A DNA stretch of 64,000 nt from Thermococcus sp. LS1 (GCF_012027395.1 NZ_SNUJ01000001.1:558001-622000), one strand, 5' to 3'. Positions 44,539 to 53,427 are shown, numbered from the stretch's first letter. Notes: generated from the letters alone by a model not told the origin. Program-made: numbers and translations.

Positions 44539-46146
44539 ATGAGGAAGGCAACGGTCACGTTGATTGCCTTACTGCTGGTTATCTCAACCCTACCCGGCTC
44601 CTCCGCTCAGTTCGTGAGCTTCACGACTAACGATACAATATCCGTTCTCAGGGGAGACTACAGCACCGGGACGATTCAGCTTACCAACGCAGGTGGATTC
44701 AGCTTCAAGGTGGTCAGCTACCAGAGCTTCTGGGTTGAAGATTCGGAAGGAAACATTGTCCAGGGATTCAATCTTACAGTGAGCCCGAGGATATTCAGCG
44801 ACTGGTCGCCCCAGAAGACATATTCCCTCTCTTACAACATTTCCTGCAACGGCAGCGTTGAGGGGGGAACTTACACCCTCTACCTCAAGTTCTGGGCATT
44901 CACTGCCGGTGGCTCCATGTACATAGTCCACGCCAAGGTTCCCCTCAACGTTATATCTGAACCGCTCCGCTTTGAAGTAGCTGAGGCCTACGTCAAGGAA
45001 AGGCCCGGCTCCCCATACATCCTGAATGGTGAAACCCTTGTTGTTTTTTCCCACGTTATCAACATTGGCCACTCCGCAGTTACGATTAATGCATCCGTTT
45101 CGTTCACCGGAAACGGAATGGTCTACTTCTTCGAAAATAGGACGCTGGAGATGGCCCCGGGCGATAACCTTGTCAAGTTTGAAATCCCCGTGGGCTATGA
45201 CGTCCCAGAGGGCATCTACCGGCTTGAGTACTCCATTCAATACGATGGTGATAGTTACAGGTATTCCCGGGAGTTCCAGGTTAAGTTTGGAGTTAGGCTC
45301 GTTGGCCTTTCCCTTCAGGCGGATGAAGTAAAGCTCGGGGAGGAGAACAGAGCTTACCTCACCGTCCTCTCGGAAAGGGCGATAGGCGTGAACCTCACAG
45401 TGGAGACGTATCGGGGTGAGAACCTCATATCGAACATGACAACTCCGGTAACCATCCAGGGAGGCACGGATGTTCTGGACGTACCTCTCCTCACGAACGT
45501 TTCGGGCTCCATAACTGCCTTCATAAAGCTGACCTTCAACGGCAGATTAATCGGCGAGGGCAACGTCTCTTATACAGTCCTGGCTCCGGCAGTGATCAGA
45601 AACGTAACCTACGAGCGCCTCTCGGATGAGGAGGTACTGTTCAAGGTCACGGTTCTCAATCCCGGTGAGGATGGTGTTGACGTTATCCTCACGTACAGGA
45701 TAACAAGTGGAGGTAAGGTTCTCTACAAGGATTCTCTGCAGGAAACACTGAAGGCTGGTGTTAATGAAATAGCCCTCAAGTTCAAGCTCCCCCTTGGGGA
45801 GGTTGTTGAATACGAGTTTACGCTCGTTTCAATGGATGAAACCAGCACCTCAAAGGGTGAGCTCTACCTCCAGCCGCCGGCTCCCCCAACCACGACCACA
45901 ACAACGACAACTAGTCCGTCGAACACCACGACGACCTCTGGGGACAACGGTTCCTCAATCTGGTGGATAGTTCTCGTTATAATGGTCTTCCTGCTCTTCA
46001 TAGCAGGTGCTTTCTACTACACGAGAGCTGGAGAAAAATCCAAGAAGCGTGTCAGGCCTAAACCCAAGAGGCGTTCGCCCCTTGGAAGGTTCAGAAGGCC
46101 AAAGGAGCCGAGATTCCCGGAAAACAGGGAGCTTCCGAAGAAGTGA
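44539..46146 (+). CDS. Secreted, tail-anchored surface protein
   Basis: A 535-residue protein with a signal peptide (TVTLIALLLVISTLPGSSA, cleavage near residue 23), a long beta-rich ectodomain with CARDB/NEW3-like repeats (for example LTNAGGFSFKVVSYQSFWV and VLNPGEDGVDVILTYRI) and several Asn-X-Ser/Thr sites. A Thr-rich, short stalk (about residues 450-470) leads to one membrane helix (IWWIVLVIMVFLLFIAGAF) and a basic KKRVRPKPKRRS tail. It is probably an S-layer-associated or cell-surface protein. A TATA box (gcctttatatgg, about 44500-44511) precedes it. The function is unknown. Confidence 0.75.
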   Translation: MRKATVTLIALLLVISTLPGSSAQFVSFTTNDTISVLRGDYSTGTIQLTNAGGFSFKVVSYQSFWVEDSEGNIVQGFNLTVSPRIFSDWSPQKTYSLSYNISCNGSVEGGTYTLYLKFWAFTAGGSMYIVHAKVPLNVISEPLRFEVAEAYVKERPGSPYILNGETLVVFSHVINIGHSAVTINASVSFTGNGMVYFFENRTLEMAPGDNLVKFEIPVGYDVPEGIYRLEYSIQYDGDSYRYSREFQVKFGVRLVGLSLQADEVKLGEENRAYLTVLSERAIGVNLTVETYRGENLISNMTTPVTIQGGTDVLDVPLLTNVSGSITAFIKLTFNGRLIGEGNVSYTVLAPAVIRNVTYERLSDEEVLFKVTVLNPGEDGVDVILTYRITSGGKVLYKDSLQETLKAGVNEIALKFKLPLGEVVEYEFTLVSMDETSTSKGELYLQPPAPPTTTTTTTTSPSNTTTTSGDNGSSIWWIVLVIMVFLLFIAGAFYYTRAGEKSKKRVRPKPKRRSPLGRFRRPKEPRFPENRELPKK

Positions 46147-46162
46147 TCTGGGTGTACCAAAC

Positions 46163-46172
46163 CTTTTTATCC
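46163..46172 (+). promoter_or_regulatory. rnpB promoter TATA box
   Basis: The element ctttttatcc lies 21-30 bp before the first base of the RNase P RNA, as expected for an archaeal TATA box, and follows the stop codon of the surface-protein gene by about 17 bp. Confidence 0.55.
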
Positions 46173-46192
46173 CCTTTTTCATAACTCTTCTT

Positions 46193-46516
46193 GGCGAGGG
46201 GGTCGGGGGCTCTCGGGGCACTCCCGAGGAAGTTCCGCCCACCGCACCGGGGCCGCGGTGCCGTAAGGCACCTCCCGAGAGGGAGGGCAACGGCGCAGAA
46301 ACGACACGCCCTGGCAGGGATGGGAATGAAAGCGGCGAAGGGGCCGGCGACGGCTCCCGAGCTAACCCGCAGACGACCTGTCAGGGAGCGGTGAAACGGC
46401 CGTCCCGCGGGGTGCAAGGCCGAAGAAGGGACGATGAATTCCCGGTGGGAGTCCCGTGGTAGGCCGCTCAGTCGAATGCCCCCTTGACACGGAAGGCGGG
46501 CTACGACCCCCTCGCC
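46193..46516 (+). ncRNA. rnpB: RNase P RNA, archaeal type A
   Basis: The 324-nt RNA begins with GGCGAGGGGGUCG and ends with its perfect complement CGACCCCCUCGCC, closing helix P1 (46193-46205 with 46504-46516). Inside are the conserved RNase P blocks: GAGGAAGUUCCGCCCACC, GGCAACGGCGCAGAAACGAC, GGGGUGCAAGGCC, GGUAGGCCGCUCAGUCGAAU, and AAGGCGGGCUACGAC near the 3' end. The 3' arm of P1 overlaps the convergent transporter gene at 46501. The usual ACAGAA of region CRV reads ACGGAA (see findings). A TATA box (ctttttatcc, about 46163-46172) gives the expected start. Confidence 0.96.
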
Positions 46517-47352
46517 CAAACGTCTAACATCGATGCCAGAAGAATCAGCGCACCGCCTATGACTGTTCTAAGCTCTGGAACTTCACCGAAAATTAGGAAC
46601 GCGTAAACCACGGCGCTCAGCGGGTCTAGATAGCTCAATATGGCCACTTCGTTGACCTCAACATCTTTCAGGCCATCCATGTATAAGAAGAGCGCGAGGG
46701 CAGTATGAATGACGACAAGAATTATGATAGCCCACCAGACCGGGTCTCCAATGCCTGAAACTACCATAAACGGCGCAAGAACCAGTGATGCTATCGCCAG
46801 CTGGAGGAAAGTTAGAACCGAGCCCTCAACGTCCCTCAGGAACCTTCCGAGGTTTGGGATGAGGGCATAGAAAAACGCTGCCGTTAGTGCGAAGATTACC
46901 CCTAGAAAGTCTCTGTCGTTGAAGTTCAGCTCTTCTCCACTCATTATGAGGAGCAAGCCGAGGAAGGCCAAACCTATGAGGGCCCACCTTTTTGGGGTTA
47001 ACCTCTCTCCTAGGAAGCGCCATGATATTATGGTGGCGATGACCGGAGCGAGGTAGTAAACGAGCACGGCCTTCGCTATTGTGGTGTAGTTGAATGCCGT
47101 GAAGAGAAATACCCAGTTGAGGGCCAAGGCAACTCCGAGTGCGATGAGGGGCTTCGTCTTCTCTTTCAGGGACTTCCCGACTTCTCTGAGCCATGCCCTC
47201 TTCCCGGTTCCGAAGGTTAGAAAGAGTAGTAGCGCACCTAGAGAAACTCTGAAGAAGGCCACTCCTAGGCCGGAGAGGTTGGAAAAGCGCGCGAAGATGC
47301 CCACGCTTCCCCATATGAGCATTGAGACGATTATTTTCAGTCTTCCGTTCAC
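46501..47352 (-). CDS. EamA/DMT family transporter (second copy)
   Basis: A 283-residue membrane protein with ten helices in two EamA halves; the N-terminus has IVSMLIWGSVGIFAR, with the SxxWG-like motif. It differs clearly from the gene at 41391, so the two are not recent duplicates. Its stop TAG at 46501-46503 lies inside rnpB: the codons for the last residues VWARGS are the 3' arm of the rnpB P1 helix read on the opposite strand. It overlaps priS by 4 bp (ATGA), which places it in the same transcript as the primase genes. Confidence 0.88.
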   Translation of the reverse strand: MNGRLKIIVSMLIWGSVGIFARFSNLSGLGVAFFRVSLGALLLFLTFGTGKRAWLREVGKSLKEKTKPLIALGVALALNWVFLFTAFNYTTIAKAVLVYYLAPVIATIISWRFLGERLTPKRWALIGLAFLGLLLIMSGEELNFNDRDFLGVIFALTAAFFYALIPNLGRFLRDVEGSVLTFLQLAIASLVLAPFMVVSGIGDPVWWAIIILVVIHTALALFLYMDGLKDVEVNEVAILSYLDPLSAVVYAFLIFGEVPELRTVIGGALILLASMLDVWARGS

Positions 47353-48389
47353 AGCTCATCCCCGTGAAGCTCGAGCCACTCTTCGTAGGCCTCTTTGACT
47401 TCTTCCTCCCTGAACTTTGGAACTGCATCGCGGAAGGGATTGAACTTCTCAAGCTTTCTCTCGTCTGAGCCAATGTATGTCGCTACCAGTCCAACTTTTG
47501 AGTGCAGGCTGGATGGAACGCGGAGGATTCTCTTGACGTCAACCGTGACTCTCCCGTCAAAGTAGGCCTTTGAGAAAGTGCTGGAGAGGGCGAACAGCCT
47601 TGTCAGTGTTTTATATCCTATCCCCTGTGGAAAGGCCGTTAAAAGACCTTTTCTGACGAAGCCCTCGTATATCTCATCGCGGCTCTCGAGTATCTTCTTC
47701 ACCTGCCCTTTTCTCAGCCCGATGTTAAGCAGGTGATTCTCGTTGGCGCGGGCGATGAAGTAGCCGAAGCGAAGGCGAAAGACCCTGAAGTAGCCCGAGG
47801 AGAGCATTATCTTCCTGCTCTGGATGTCTTCGAAAGTTACTTCTTCGGTCGCCGAAATATAGGCTAAAATCTTCTCCCTTGCTTTCGAGTCAAGCTGGAT
47901 GGCCCAGTCATCGAGAACTCTTATGTGATAACCCCTCCCAGAATAGACCACGTGAACATCCTCAAAGCCGAAGTCTTCCTTTAAAATCACCAGAGTGTCC
48001 CTTGCGAGCTCCTTCGCGTCCTCCAAACAAATTGGACACACTTTTCCATGCTCATGAATGTGTCCGCACCTTCTCAGGGGCAAGTCCTTGGCGTCTATGT
48101 CGAACACCAGCTCCGCACCGAGCCAGCCGCTCATCCCTTTTGGATCCTCGTACAGTGCAACGCTCGAGTAAATCGCATAGGGGGCCGTGGCCTTGATGTA
48201 GTCCTCCAGATCTCTGACGTCCATGAAGACGTTTTTCCTATCGCTTGGCCCTTCCCCTGTGTGGTCAAAGCCGAACTCCCTGTTTTCCAGCTTCTCAACT
48301 AGGAACTTCGGCAGCTTCTTTGCGTTCCATTCGGCTTTGTAGTAGAGGGCTCTCTCTTCTTTGGTGACCTCCCTAAAGAGCTCAGCCAC
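47349..48389 (-). CDS. priS: DNA primase small (catalytic) subunit
   Basis: Catalytic subunit of the archaeal/eukaryotic-type primase that makes RNA/DNA primers for replication. The roughly 346-residue product has GFDHTGEGPSDRKN, the catalytic ELVFDIDAKDLP with the metal aspartates, the zinc Cys/His cluster RRCGHIHEHGKVCPICLED, SGRGYHIRV, and a C-terminal PSSLHSKVGL. The start is GTG 48389, which lies inside the end of priL; GTG 48398 is an alternative. It overlaps priL by 8 bp, so the subunits are translated together. Confidence 0.95.
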   Translation of the reverse strand: MAELFREVTKEERALYYKAEWNAKKLPKFLVEKLENREFGFDHTGEGPSDRKNVFMDVRDLEDYIKATAPYAIYSSVALYEDPKGMSGWLGAELVFDIDAKDLPLRRCGHIHEHGKVCPICLEDAKELARDTLVILKEDFGFEDVHVVYSGRGYHIRVLDDWAIQLDSKAREKILAYISATEEVTFEDIQSRKIMLSSGYFRVFRLRFGYFIARANENHLLNIGLRKGQVKKILESRDEIYEGFVRKGLLTAFPQGIGYKTLTRLFALSSTFSKAYFDGRVTVDVKRILRVPSSLHSKVGLVATYIGSDERKLEKFNPFRDAVPKFREEEVKEAYEEWLELHGDEL

Positions 48390-49587
48390 CTTCACCACCC
48401 TCTTCGCGCTTCTCTTTCTTTCTGTTCTCCAAGTAGAGCCGTCTCAGGTAGTACGTCAGTGGGTTCTTGATGTTCCTGCAGTGTCTGTCGGGCTTGCAGA
48501 GCTGGGGAGCGTTGGCCCTTATTTTGGAGCAGTTGGGAGGGAAGTACCATGTAGAGTTCCCGCTGTCCTCGAGAGTTGGTTTGTCTGTTAAGCCGAAGCC
48601 GAGGTGGTACCAGATGTTTTTGATCTCGTGAGGCTGATCTTCGAATAGCGGTGGGCTGCACCTGTTTCCTGCCTCTATGATAATGGGAAGTATCTCCTTC
48701 TCAATTACGCTTAAATCCTGGACGCAGTCCCTGACCCTGACGTCCCTCCGCGGTGGGTTAGGACAGAGCCTCGCATAGCTCAGGAAGCTCGTCAGGAGGA
48801 CGGTTATCGCGTAGTTCCTCAAGCCAGCGGGGACGCCGCCAAGGGCAATTTTAACGCACGGAGGGAACAGCTCAAAGCGAAGCGGCTGGGCCTCTGCAGA
48901 ACCCATCCTCTCGAGTCTTTCCTTGAAGTATTCCCTGGCTATCTCGCTCAGCTTCTCATAGAGCTGCAGGTAGTAGGTTGGCAGCTCGTCTCTTATCTCG
49001 TAGAGGAGATTTACCGCTTTCTCGAAGTTCTTCTCAAAGGACTTCTCCCACAGCTTCAGTGCCTGTTCCCCTGTCAGGTAAGCGTAGCCTTTTCTGATGT
49101 AGACTTCTTTGAGGCTCCCCTCCCAAAGCTCGAGGAACTTTTTGAGCCCGGTCTTGTATCTCAGTCTCAGCTTTTCTCTCTCGCTTGGGGGAAGTTCAGT
49201 GTGGTGGGTTCTTTCGAGTATTGTTCTGTCCCTGTTGGGAATCTCATCCCTTTCAACCATCTTCAAAGGTATTGCCGTCCCTGATATTTTGCTGACTCTC
49301 CTTATCCGCTCGGAGTATATCTTGATATTGGCCTCTCTCACGAGCTCCATCTCGATTCCGTACGGCGAGAAGGCAAGGGCACCAAGAAGGGCATAGAACG
49401 TCAGTAAATCCTGGATGTCGCTTAGCTCAAGGATATCTTCTGGAATCTCTCCAGATTTTATCCACGAGACTCTCTCCAGTGCCTGCTCTATTCCAATGTA
49501 TGAAGGAATTATTGAAAGCAATTCATTTATTCCACCAAATTCTTCCTTGACGAGCCTCTTGGCTTCGCTTCCGAAGGGATCCAGCAT
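48382..49587 (-). CDS. priL: DNA primase large subunit
   Basis: Non-catalytic subunit that guides primer initiation and length. The 401-residue product has a helical N-terminal domain (DPFGSEAKRLVKEEF) and a C-terminal [4Fe-4S] domain whose four cysteines should be those in FPPCVKIAL, GNRCSPPLF, PPNCSKIRA and LCKPDRHC. The tail is highly charged (ENRKKEKREEGGEGG). ATG 49587 follows GAGGTGAAGCC. It heads the priL-priS-transporter operon on the minus strand. Confidence 0.93.
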   Translation of the reverse strand: MLDPFGSEAKRLVKEEFGGINELLSIIPSYIGIEQALERVSWIKSGEIPEDILELSDIQDLLTFYALLGALAFSPYGIEMELVREANIKIYSERIRRVSKISGTAIPLKMVERDEIPNRDRTILERTHHTELPPSEREKLRLRYKTGLKKFLELWEGSLKEVYIRKGYAYLTGEQALKLWEKSFEKNFEKAVNLLYEIRDELPTYYLQLYEKLSEIAREYFKERLERMGSAEAQPLRFELFPPCVKIALGGVPAGLRNYAITVLLTSFLSYARLCPNPPRRDVRVRDCVQDLSVIEKEILPIIIEAGNRCSPPLFEDQPHEIKNIWYHLGFGLTDKPTLEDSGNSTWYFPPNCSKIRANAPQLCKPDRHCRNIKNPLTYYLRRLYLENRKKEKREEGGEGG

Positions 49588-49929
49588 GGCTTCACCTCTC
49601 ATCAATAAGTGCTGGTTGGAACATAAAACGGTTTCCTTCTACAAGAAAGTTTTGTTTGTTGATGGTGTCTAGCATGAAATTATATTTGAGTAAGTTTTAA
49701 ATCTCACCTCAGTTGAAGTCGATAGTTCAAATTTCGTGCAGGGTACCTAAAGTCTTTATTACGGCCTTTGCAGCAGAGAAAGCTACAAACCTCAAAACAC
49801 TTCTCGATTTTTCACCGTTTTGGGTGAAGTGGCTACTTGCATCCCAAAAGTTTTATATCTATTCGACTCCACATGTTATATTAGAAATTAAAAACATGAG
49901 TTCGTAAAGAACTCTTAAAGGTGATTTGA
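49588..49929. promoter_or_regulatory. Intergenic region between priL and the second KaiC-like gene
   Basis: No gene is convincing here. A TATA box (agttttatatct, about 49851-49862) serves the plus-strand gene, and the priL promoter is near 49620-49635 (minus). Two hairpins are seen: TTCACC (49811-49816) with GGTGAA (49823-49828), upstream of the TATA box, and GAGTTC-gtaaa-GAACTC (49898-49914), within the leader between TATA and the ATG at 49930. The latter could be an operator or an RNA hairpin near the GGTGAT site. Confidence 0.5.
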
Positions 49930-50679
49930 ATGGTCACGAAATACACCGTCAAAAGAGTGAAAAGTGGGATTCCTGGTTTTGATGATTTAATTGAGGGGGG
50001 ATTTCCTGTTGGAACTACCGTTCTAGTTACCGGCCCGACTGGAAGCGGTAAGACAACCTTTGGCGTTCAGTTCGTCTATAAAGGTGCTGAGCTGTACAAC
50101 GAGCCAGGGGTCATAGTTACCCTTGAAGAGAGAGCACAGGACCTAAGGAGGGAGATGAGGGCCTTTGGGTGGGATCTCGAGAGGTATGAACGGGAGAGAA
50201 AGATAGCTATAGTTGATGGCGTCAGTGCCGTCGTAGGGCTTCCTTCGGAGGAGCAGTACGTTCTTGAAGGCAACCTCAATGCCGAGGACTTTCTCCGCTA
50301 CATCTACCGTGTGGTTAAGTCCATAAACGCGAAGAGGCTCGTCATTGACTCTATCCCGTCGATAGCCTTCAGGCTCAAAGAGGAGTCCAGGATAAGGGAG
50401 GTTCTCCTGCAGCTCAACACAATACTCCTGGAAATTGGCGTTACTTCGATCTTAACCACTGAGGCTCCCGATCCAAGCAGGGGCAGGATAAGCAGGTACG
50501 GTATGGAGGAGTTCATTGCGAGGGGAGTTATCCTCCTCGACTTTGTTGAGAAGGAGGTCGAGCTCAAGCGCTACCTCCTTATCAGAAAGATGCGTGAGAC
50601 CAAGCACTCTATGAAGAAGTATCCATTCGAAATAAACGAGGAAGGCATCGTTGTTTACCCGAGCGGCGAGGTTTATTAA
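49930..50679 (+). CDS. KaiC-like RecA-superfamily ATPase (second)
   Basis: A 249-residue KaiC-domain ATPase: VKSGIPGFDDLIEGGFP, Walker A TGPTGSGKTTFG, VTLEERAQDLRREM with the catalytic Glu pair, Walker B AKRLVIDSIPSIAF, and KMRETKHSMKKYPFEI near the end. It shares layout with the gene at 10317 but only moderate identity, and no HTH gene follows; the next gene encodes an unrelated membrane-anchored protein 81 bp away. AAAGGTGATTTGA precedes ATG 49930. It is probably a signal-responsive ATPase of unknown target. Confidence 0.88.
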   Translation: MVTKYTVKRVKSGIPGFDDLIEGGFPVGTTVLVTGPTGSGKTTFGVQFVYKGAELYNEPGVIVTLEERAQDLRREMRAFGWDLERYERERKIAIVDGVSAVVGLPSEEQYVLEGNLNAEDFLRYIYRVVKSINAKRLVIDSIPSIAFRLKEESRIREVLLQLNTILLEIGVTSILTTEAPDPSRGRISRYGMEEFIARGVILLDFVEKEVELKRYLLIRKMRETKHSMKKYPFEINEEGIVVYPSGEVY

Positions 50680-50760
50680 CCTCCTACTCTTTTCTGTATC
50701 CCTCTGCATCGCTGCAGGTTTTGGGATAAATTTTTTAAACCTCTGTGATTACTAAAAATC

Positions 50761-51927
50761 ATGGTGAGAAACAAAAGATTAGTAGTTGTTTTAATAGTTG
50801 GATCAATCGTAGTTCTCGGTACCATGGTCCTACTTGGCGAGAGCACTCGGGAGTTCCAGGAGTTCACCGGATTGTGTGTCTACTCTTCGGACTCTTTCTC
50901 TGTGTTGAGCGATGGGGAAACAGTCGTGGGAGTGTACACAGCTCTTGAGGAGGGTAAAGTTTACCGGATAAGGGGGAGGTTATTCAATTCCACTTCTGGG
51001 TTAAGAATGCGCCCAGAAAGAATAGAGTCCGCAGAGCCATCTTTTCATCTTGATGTAATTGAAGGAGCATACTGGCCATCAGACGGTCATTACCTGCTGG
51101 CTCCAGGCAAAATAAAACTGGGAGTCCCAATTGATGCAAGAAAAGGTGAATTAGTTAGGGTTGAGGGCATCTGGTACGGGAAGAAGTTCTATCCTGTGAG
51201 GTACGAGACCCTTGGATTCTCAGAGAAGCCTGAGGATCGTATGCCTTGGAGCGTTGAGGGAATCATTATCTACGCCGGCTCAAAAACAGTACTCTGGAAC
51301 GGCAGCGAGGAAATAGTACTGTATCTCCCCTATAGAACGAAACTCGAGCTCGGCAAGAGGGTTCGCGTTGTGGGAATAGTGCGGTTTTACTCGAAGCTCT
51401 CCCTTATTGTAGATTCTCAGGAGGACGTACAAGTCATTGGAGATGCAGAGCGCAGGGACGTCTTACATGCTGGGATCGGTGAGGTGGCGGTTGGAAGTTG
51501 CACTGTCATTGGGAGTGGGAGCTCTCTCAAGCTGAACTGCACTGATTTGAGGCTCTACGGCTTCTCCGCCCGGGTGGGAGATAGGGTTTACCTCGAGGCC
51601 ATCAGGAGGAAATCCTCCCTCTACTGCATGAATTGCAAGATTGTTACGCCAAGGGAGGAGCTTCCCAATGAAATCTGCTCGTTTGAGGTGGGGGAATTCG
51701 CAAAAGTGAGCGGCTGGGTCGAATGGGTTAAAGTATACAAAAACGGCTTTGGGCTTGCGAACGTTACTGATGGGAAATGCTGGGTTCTCCTAAAGCTCAG
51801 GAAATCCCTTGAAGTCTCACTGGAGGAGAATCAGACGGTCACGGCCTATGGGATCTTCACGACCTACCGCGGCATGCCGGCCTTTGAAATAGCCTCGGGT
51901 GATGACCTTTGTTCTGGGAGATGCTAG
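50761..51927 (+). CDS. Membrane-anchored protein with OB-fold-like repeats
   Basis: A 388-residue protein with an N-terminal membrane anchor or signal (VVVLIVGSIVVLGTMVLLG) and an outer region that looks like three to four OB-fold-type repeats: EGKVYRIRGRLFN, WSVEGIIIYAGSKTVLWNG followed by GKRVRVVGIVRFYSKL, and FAKVSGWVEWVKVYKNGFG then QTVTAYGIFTTYRGM. Two short Cys pairs (YCMNCK, CSGRC) suggest disulfides or metal binding. The gene overlaps the next (TctA-like) by 19 bp. OB folds of this kind can bind nucleic acid or sugars; no binding residue can be assigned. Confidence 0.7.
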   Translation: MVRNKRLVVVLIVGSIVVLGTMVLLGESTREFQEFTGLCVYSSDSFSVLSDGETVVGVYTALEEGKVYRIRGRLFNSTSGLRMRPERIESAEPSFHLDVIEGAYWPSDGHYLLAPGKIKLGVPIDARKGELVRVEGIWYGKKFYPVRYETLGFSEKPEDRMPWSVEGIIIYAGSKTVLWNGSEEIVLYLPYRTKLELGKRVRVVGIVRFYSKLSLIVDSQEDVQVIGDAERRDVLHAGIGEVAVGSCTVIGSGSSLKLNCTDLRLYGFSARVGDRVYLEAIRRKSSLYCMNCKIVTPREELPNEICSFEVGEFAKVSGWVEWVKVYKNGFGLANVTDGKCWVLLKLRKSLEVSLEENQTVTAYGIFTTYRGMPAFEIASGDDLCSGRC

Positions 51928-53036
51928 CCGGGATCCTTGGCGGAACGCTGAGCGGTATCTCCCCCGGAATCCACGTGAACACACTGGCTGCTTTTCTCTC
52001 AAGTGTGGGGGTAGACGGCAACCTGCTCCTCTTTTCCATGGGATTGACCCACACTTTTCTTGACGTCATTCCATCGGCATTCTTCGGCGTTCCGGACGAA
52101 GGAACTTCCCTTGGTGTTCTTCCCGCACACAGACTCGTTCTTCAGGGTAGAGCGATGGAAGTCGTCAGGATCGCTCTCTGGGCCAGTTTTCTTGCCGTGC
52201 TAATGGCGGCTCCCCTAATGACTCTGTATCTCCTTCTGGCTCCCATATACCGCCCGGATTTTGGCAGGCCCTTCGTTTTGCTCCTCGCTTTGATCCTGAT
52301 ACTCACGGAACGCGGCTGGAGAAAGCTCTTCGCACTCTTTGTCTTTCTCCTTTCGGGAATCCTGGGTATCTTTACCTTTAGGCTCTCACTCAGCCAGCCT
52401 TACTACCACCTCTTCACGGGTCTCTTTGGCCTCCCCGTTCTCATTGTGGCGCTTGGCTCAAAGAATCCTCACCTGAGTCCCGGAGACAGGGACATTAAAA
52501 TGAGCACAAAAAGCTTCATTGGCTTTTCCTTCCTTGGGACACTTCTTGGTATGGTTGCTTCACTCGTTCCTGCCTTCACGGCCTCTCAGGCGGCCTTGCT
52601 GGGTTCTTTCTTTTCAAAGGACGAACGCTCTTTCCTTACAATCGTTTTTTCCATCAACACTGCAAACTTCCTTTTCTCCTTTGCGAACTTCTTGGCAACG
52701 GGCAGAATAAGAAACGGCATCGTCGCCCTGATGACGCCCATTGGAGAAGAAGCCCTCCGATTTTATCTTCTTGCAGCCCTTTTTGTCTCGATGGTAGTTC
52801 TGGCCTATGGAGAGGCCCTTGCGGATCTTATTTTGAGTATCATCTCCCAAATACCTTACAGAGCACTCAACATAGCTGTGGTTCTCGTTCTTCTCGCCCT
52901 CTCCTACCTTTTTGACGGCCTTTTTGGTCTCCTCGTCTTAACTGGGGCGACCCTAATCGGTCTTCTAGCCGTAAACCTCGGCGTTAAGAGAACGAGTTGC
53001 ATGGGAGTGTTGATGCTTTCGATAATAATCGGATAA
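51909..53036 (+). CDS. TctA-like membrane transporter (archaeal DUF112 type)
   Basis: A 375-residue protein with ten to twelve membrane segments and the TctA-family glycine motif near the start (ILGGTLSGISPGIHVNTLAA) repeated in a second half (GFSFLGTLLGMVASLVPAF). Bacterial TctA works with TctB and a periplasmic binding protein to import tricarboxylates. Here neither is present, and the partner gene overlapping by 19 bp encodes an OB-like outer protein. The best ribosome site, GGGTGATG, fits TTG 51909; ATG 51921 is an alternative. The substrate is unknown. Confidence 0.78.
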   Translation: MFWEMLAGILGGTLSGISPGIHVNTLAAFLSSVGVDGNLLLFSMGLTHTFLDVIPSAFFGVPDEGTSLGVLPAHRLVLQGRAMEVVRIALWASFLAVLMAAPLMTLYLLLAPIYRPDFGRPFVLLLALILILTERGWRKLFALFVFLLSGILGIFTFRLSLSQPYYHLFTGLFGLPVLIVALGSKNPHLSPGDRDIKMSTKSFIGFSFLGTLLGMVASLVPAFTASQAALLGSFFSKDERSFLTIVFSINTANFLFSFANFLATGRIRNGIVALMTPIGEEALRFYLLAALFVSMVVLAYGEALADLILSIISQIPYRALNIAVVLVLLALSYLFDGLFGLLVLTGATLIGLLAVNLGVKRTSCMGVLMLSIIIG

Positions 53037-53047
53037 GAAGAGAAGAA

Positions 53048-53356
53048 TCAGATGGACTTCTCCTTTAGAATCTTCTGGAGCTCAACGTAGTCTGTGACTA
53101 TCCTCTTGTTGTCGAGGGTAGTGAAGTAAGCTTTTTTGATTTTAACGGTCTTAGCGCTGACGTACTTCTTTTCGGGCGGATTATATGAACCGGGCTCTAC
53201 GACCTCGTACTCTATAACGTACGTCTCGAGGTCAGGCTCTCCCATATATTTCCAGACTTCATAGAAAATTTCGGGGTCGAGGTGAATTTCGCCATCTATT
53301 TCTGTCCAATCCGCCCCGATTTCTTCCAGAAACTCTTTCACCACATCGAAGTTCAT
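53048..53356 (-). CDS. Conserved-looking hypothetical protein, 102 aa
   Basis: A small soluble protein, MNFDVVKEFLEEIGADWTEI through DLETYVIEYEVVEPGSYNP to an Ile/Lys-rich end. It has mixed alpha/beta pattern, no Cys and no signal peptide. The codon use is like that of its neighbours. It is convergent with the TctA-like gene (12-bp gap) and divergent from the methyltransferase at 53428, sharing a 71-bp promoter gap. No function is recognised. Confidence 0.75.
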   Translation of the reverse strand: MNFDVVKEFLEEIGADWTEIDGEIHLDPEIFYEVWKYMGEPDLETYVIEYEVVEPGSYNPPEKKYVSAKTVKIKKAYFTTLDNKRIVTDYVELQKILKEKSI

Positions 53357-53427
53357 AGAACCACCATTAAATATTAGGGACGCTAAGGGTTATATACCTA
53401 TCGCCGAACTTCCCACGGTGGTGAGAG

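Noticed and set aside
49713-49907. A 64-codon open frame upstream of the second KaiC-like gene (MKSIVQISCRV...)
   Set aside because: It has no ribosome site, overlaps the promoter and two hairpins, and shows no protein-like pattern.
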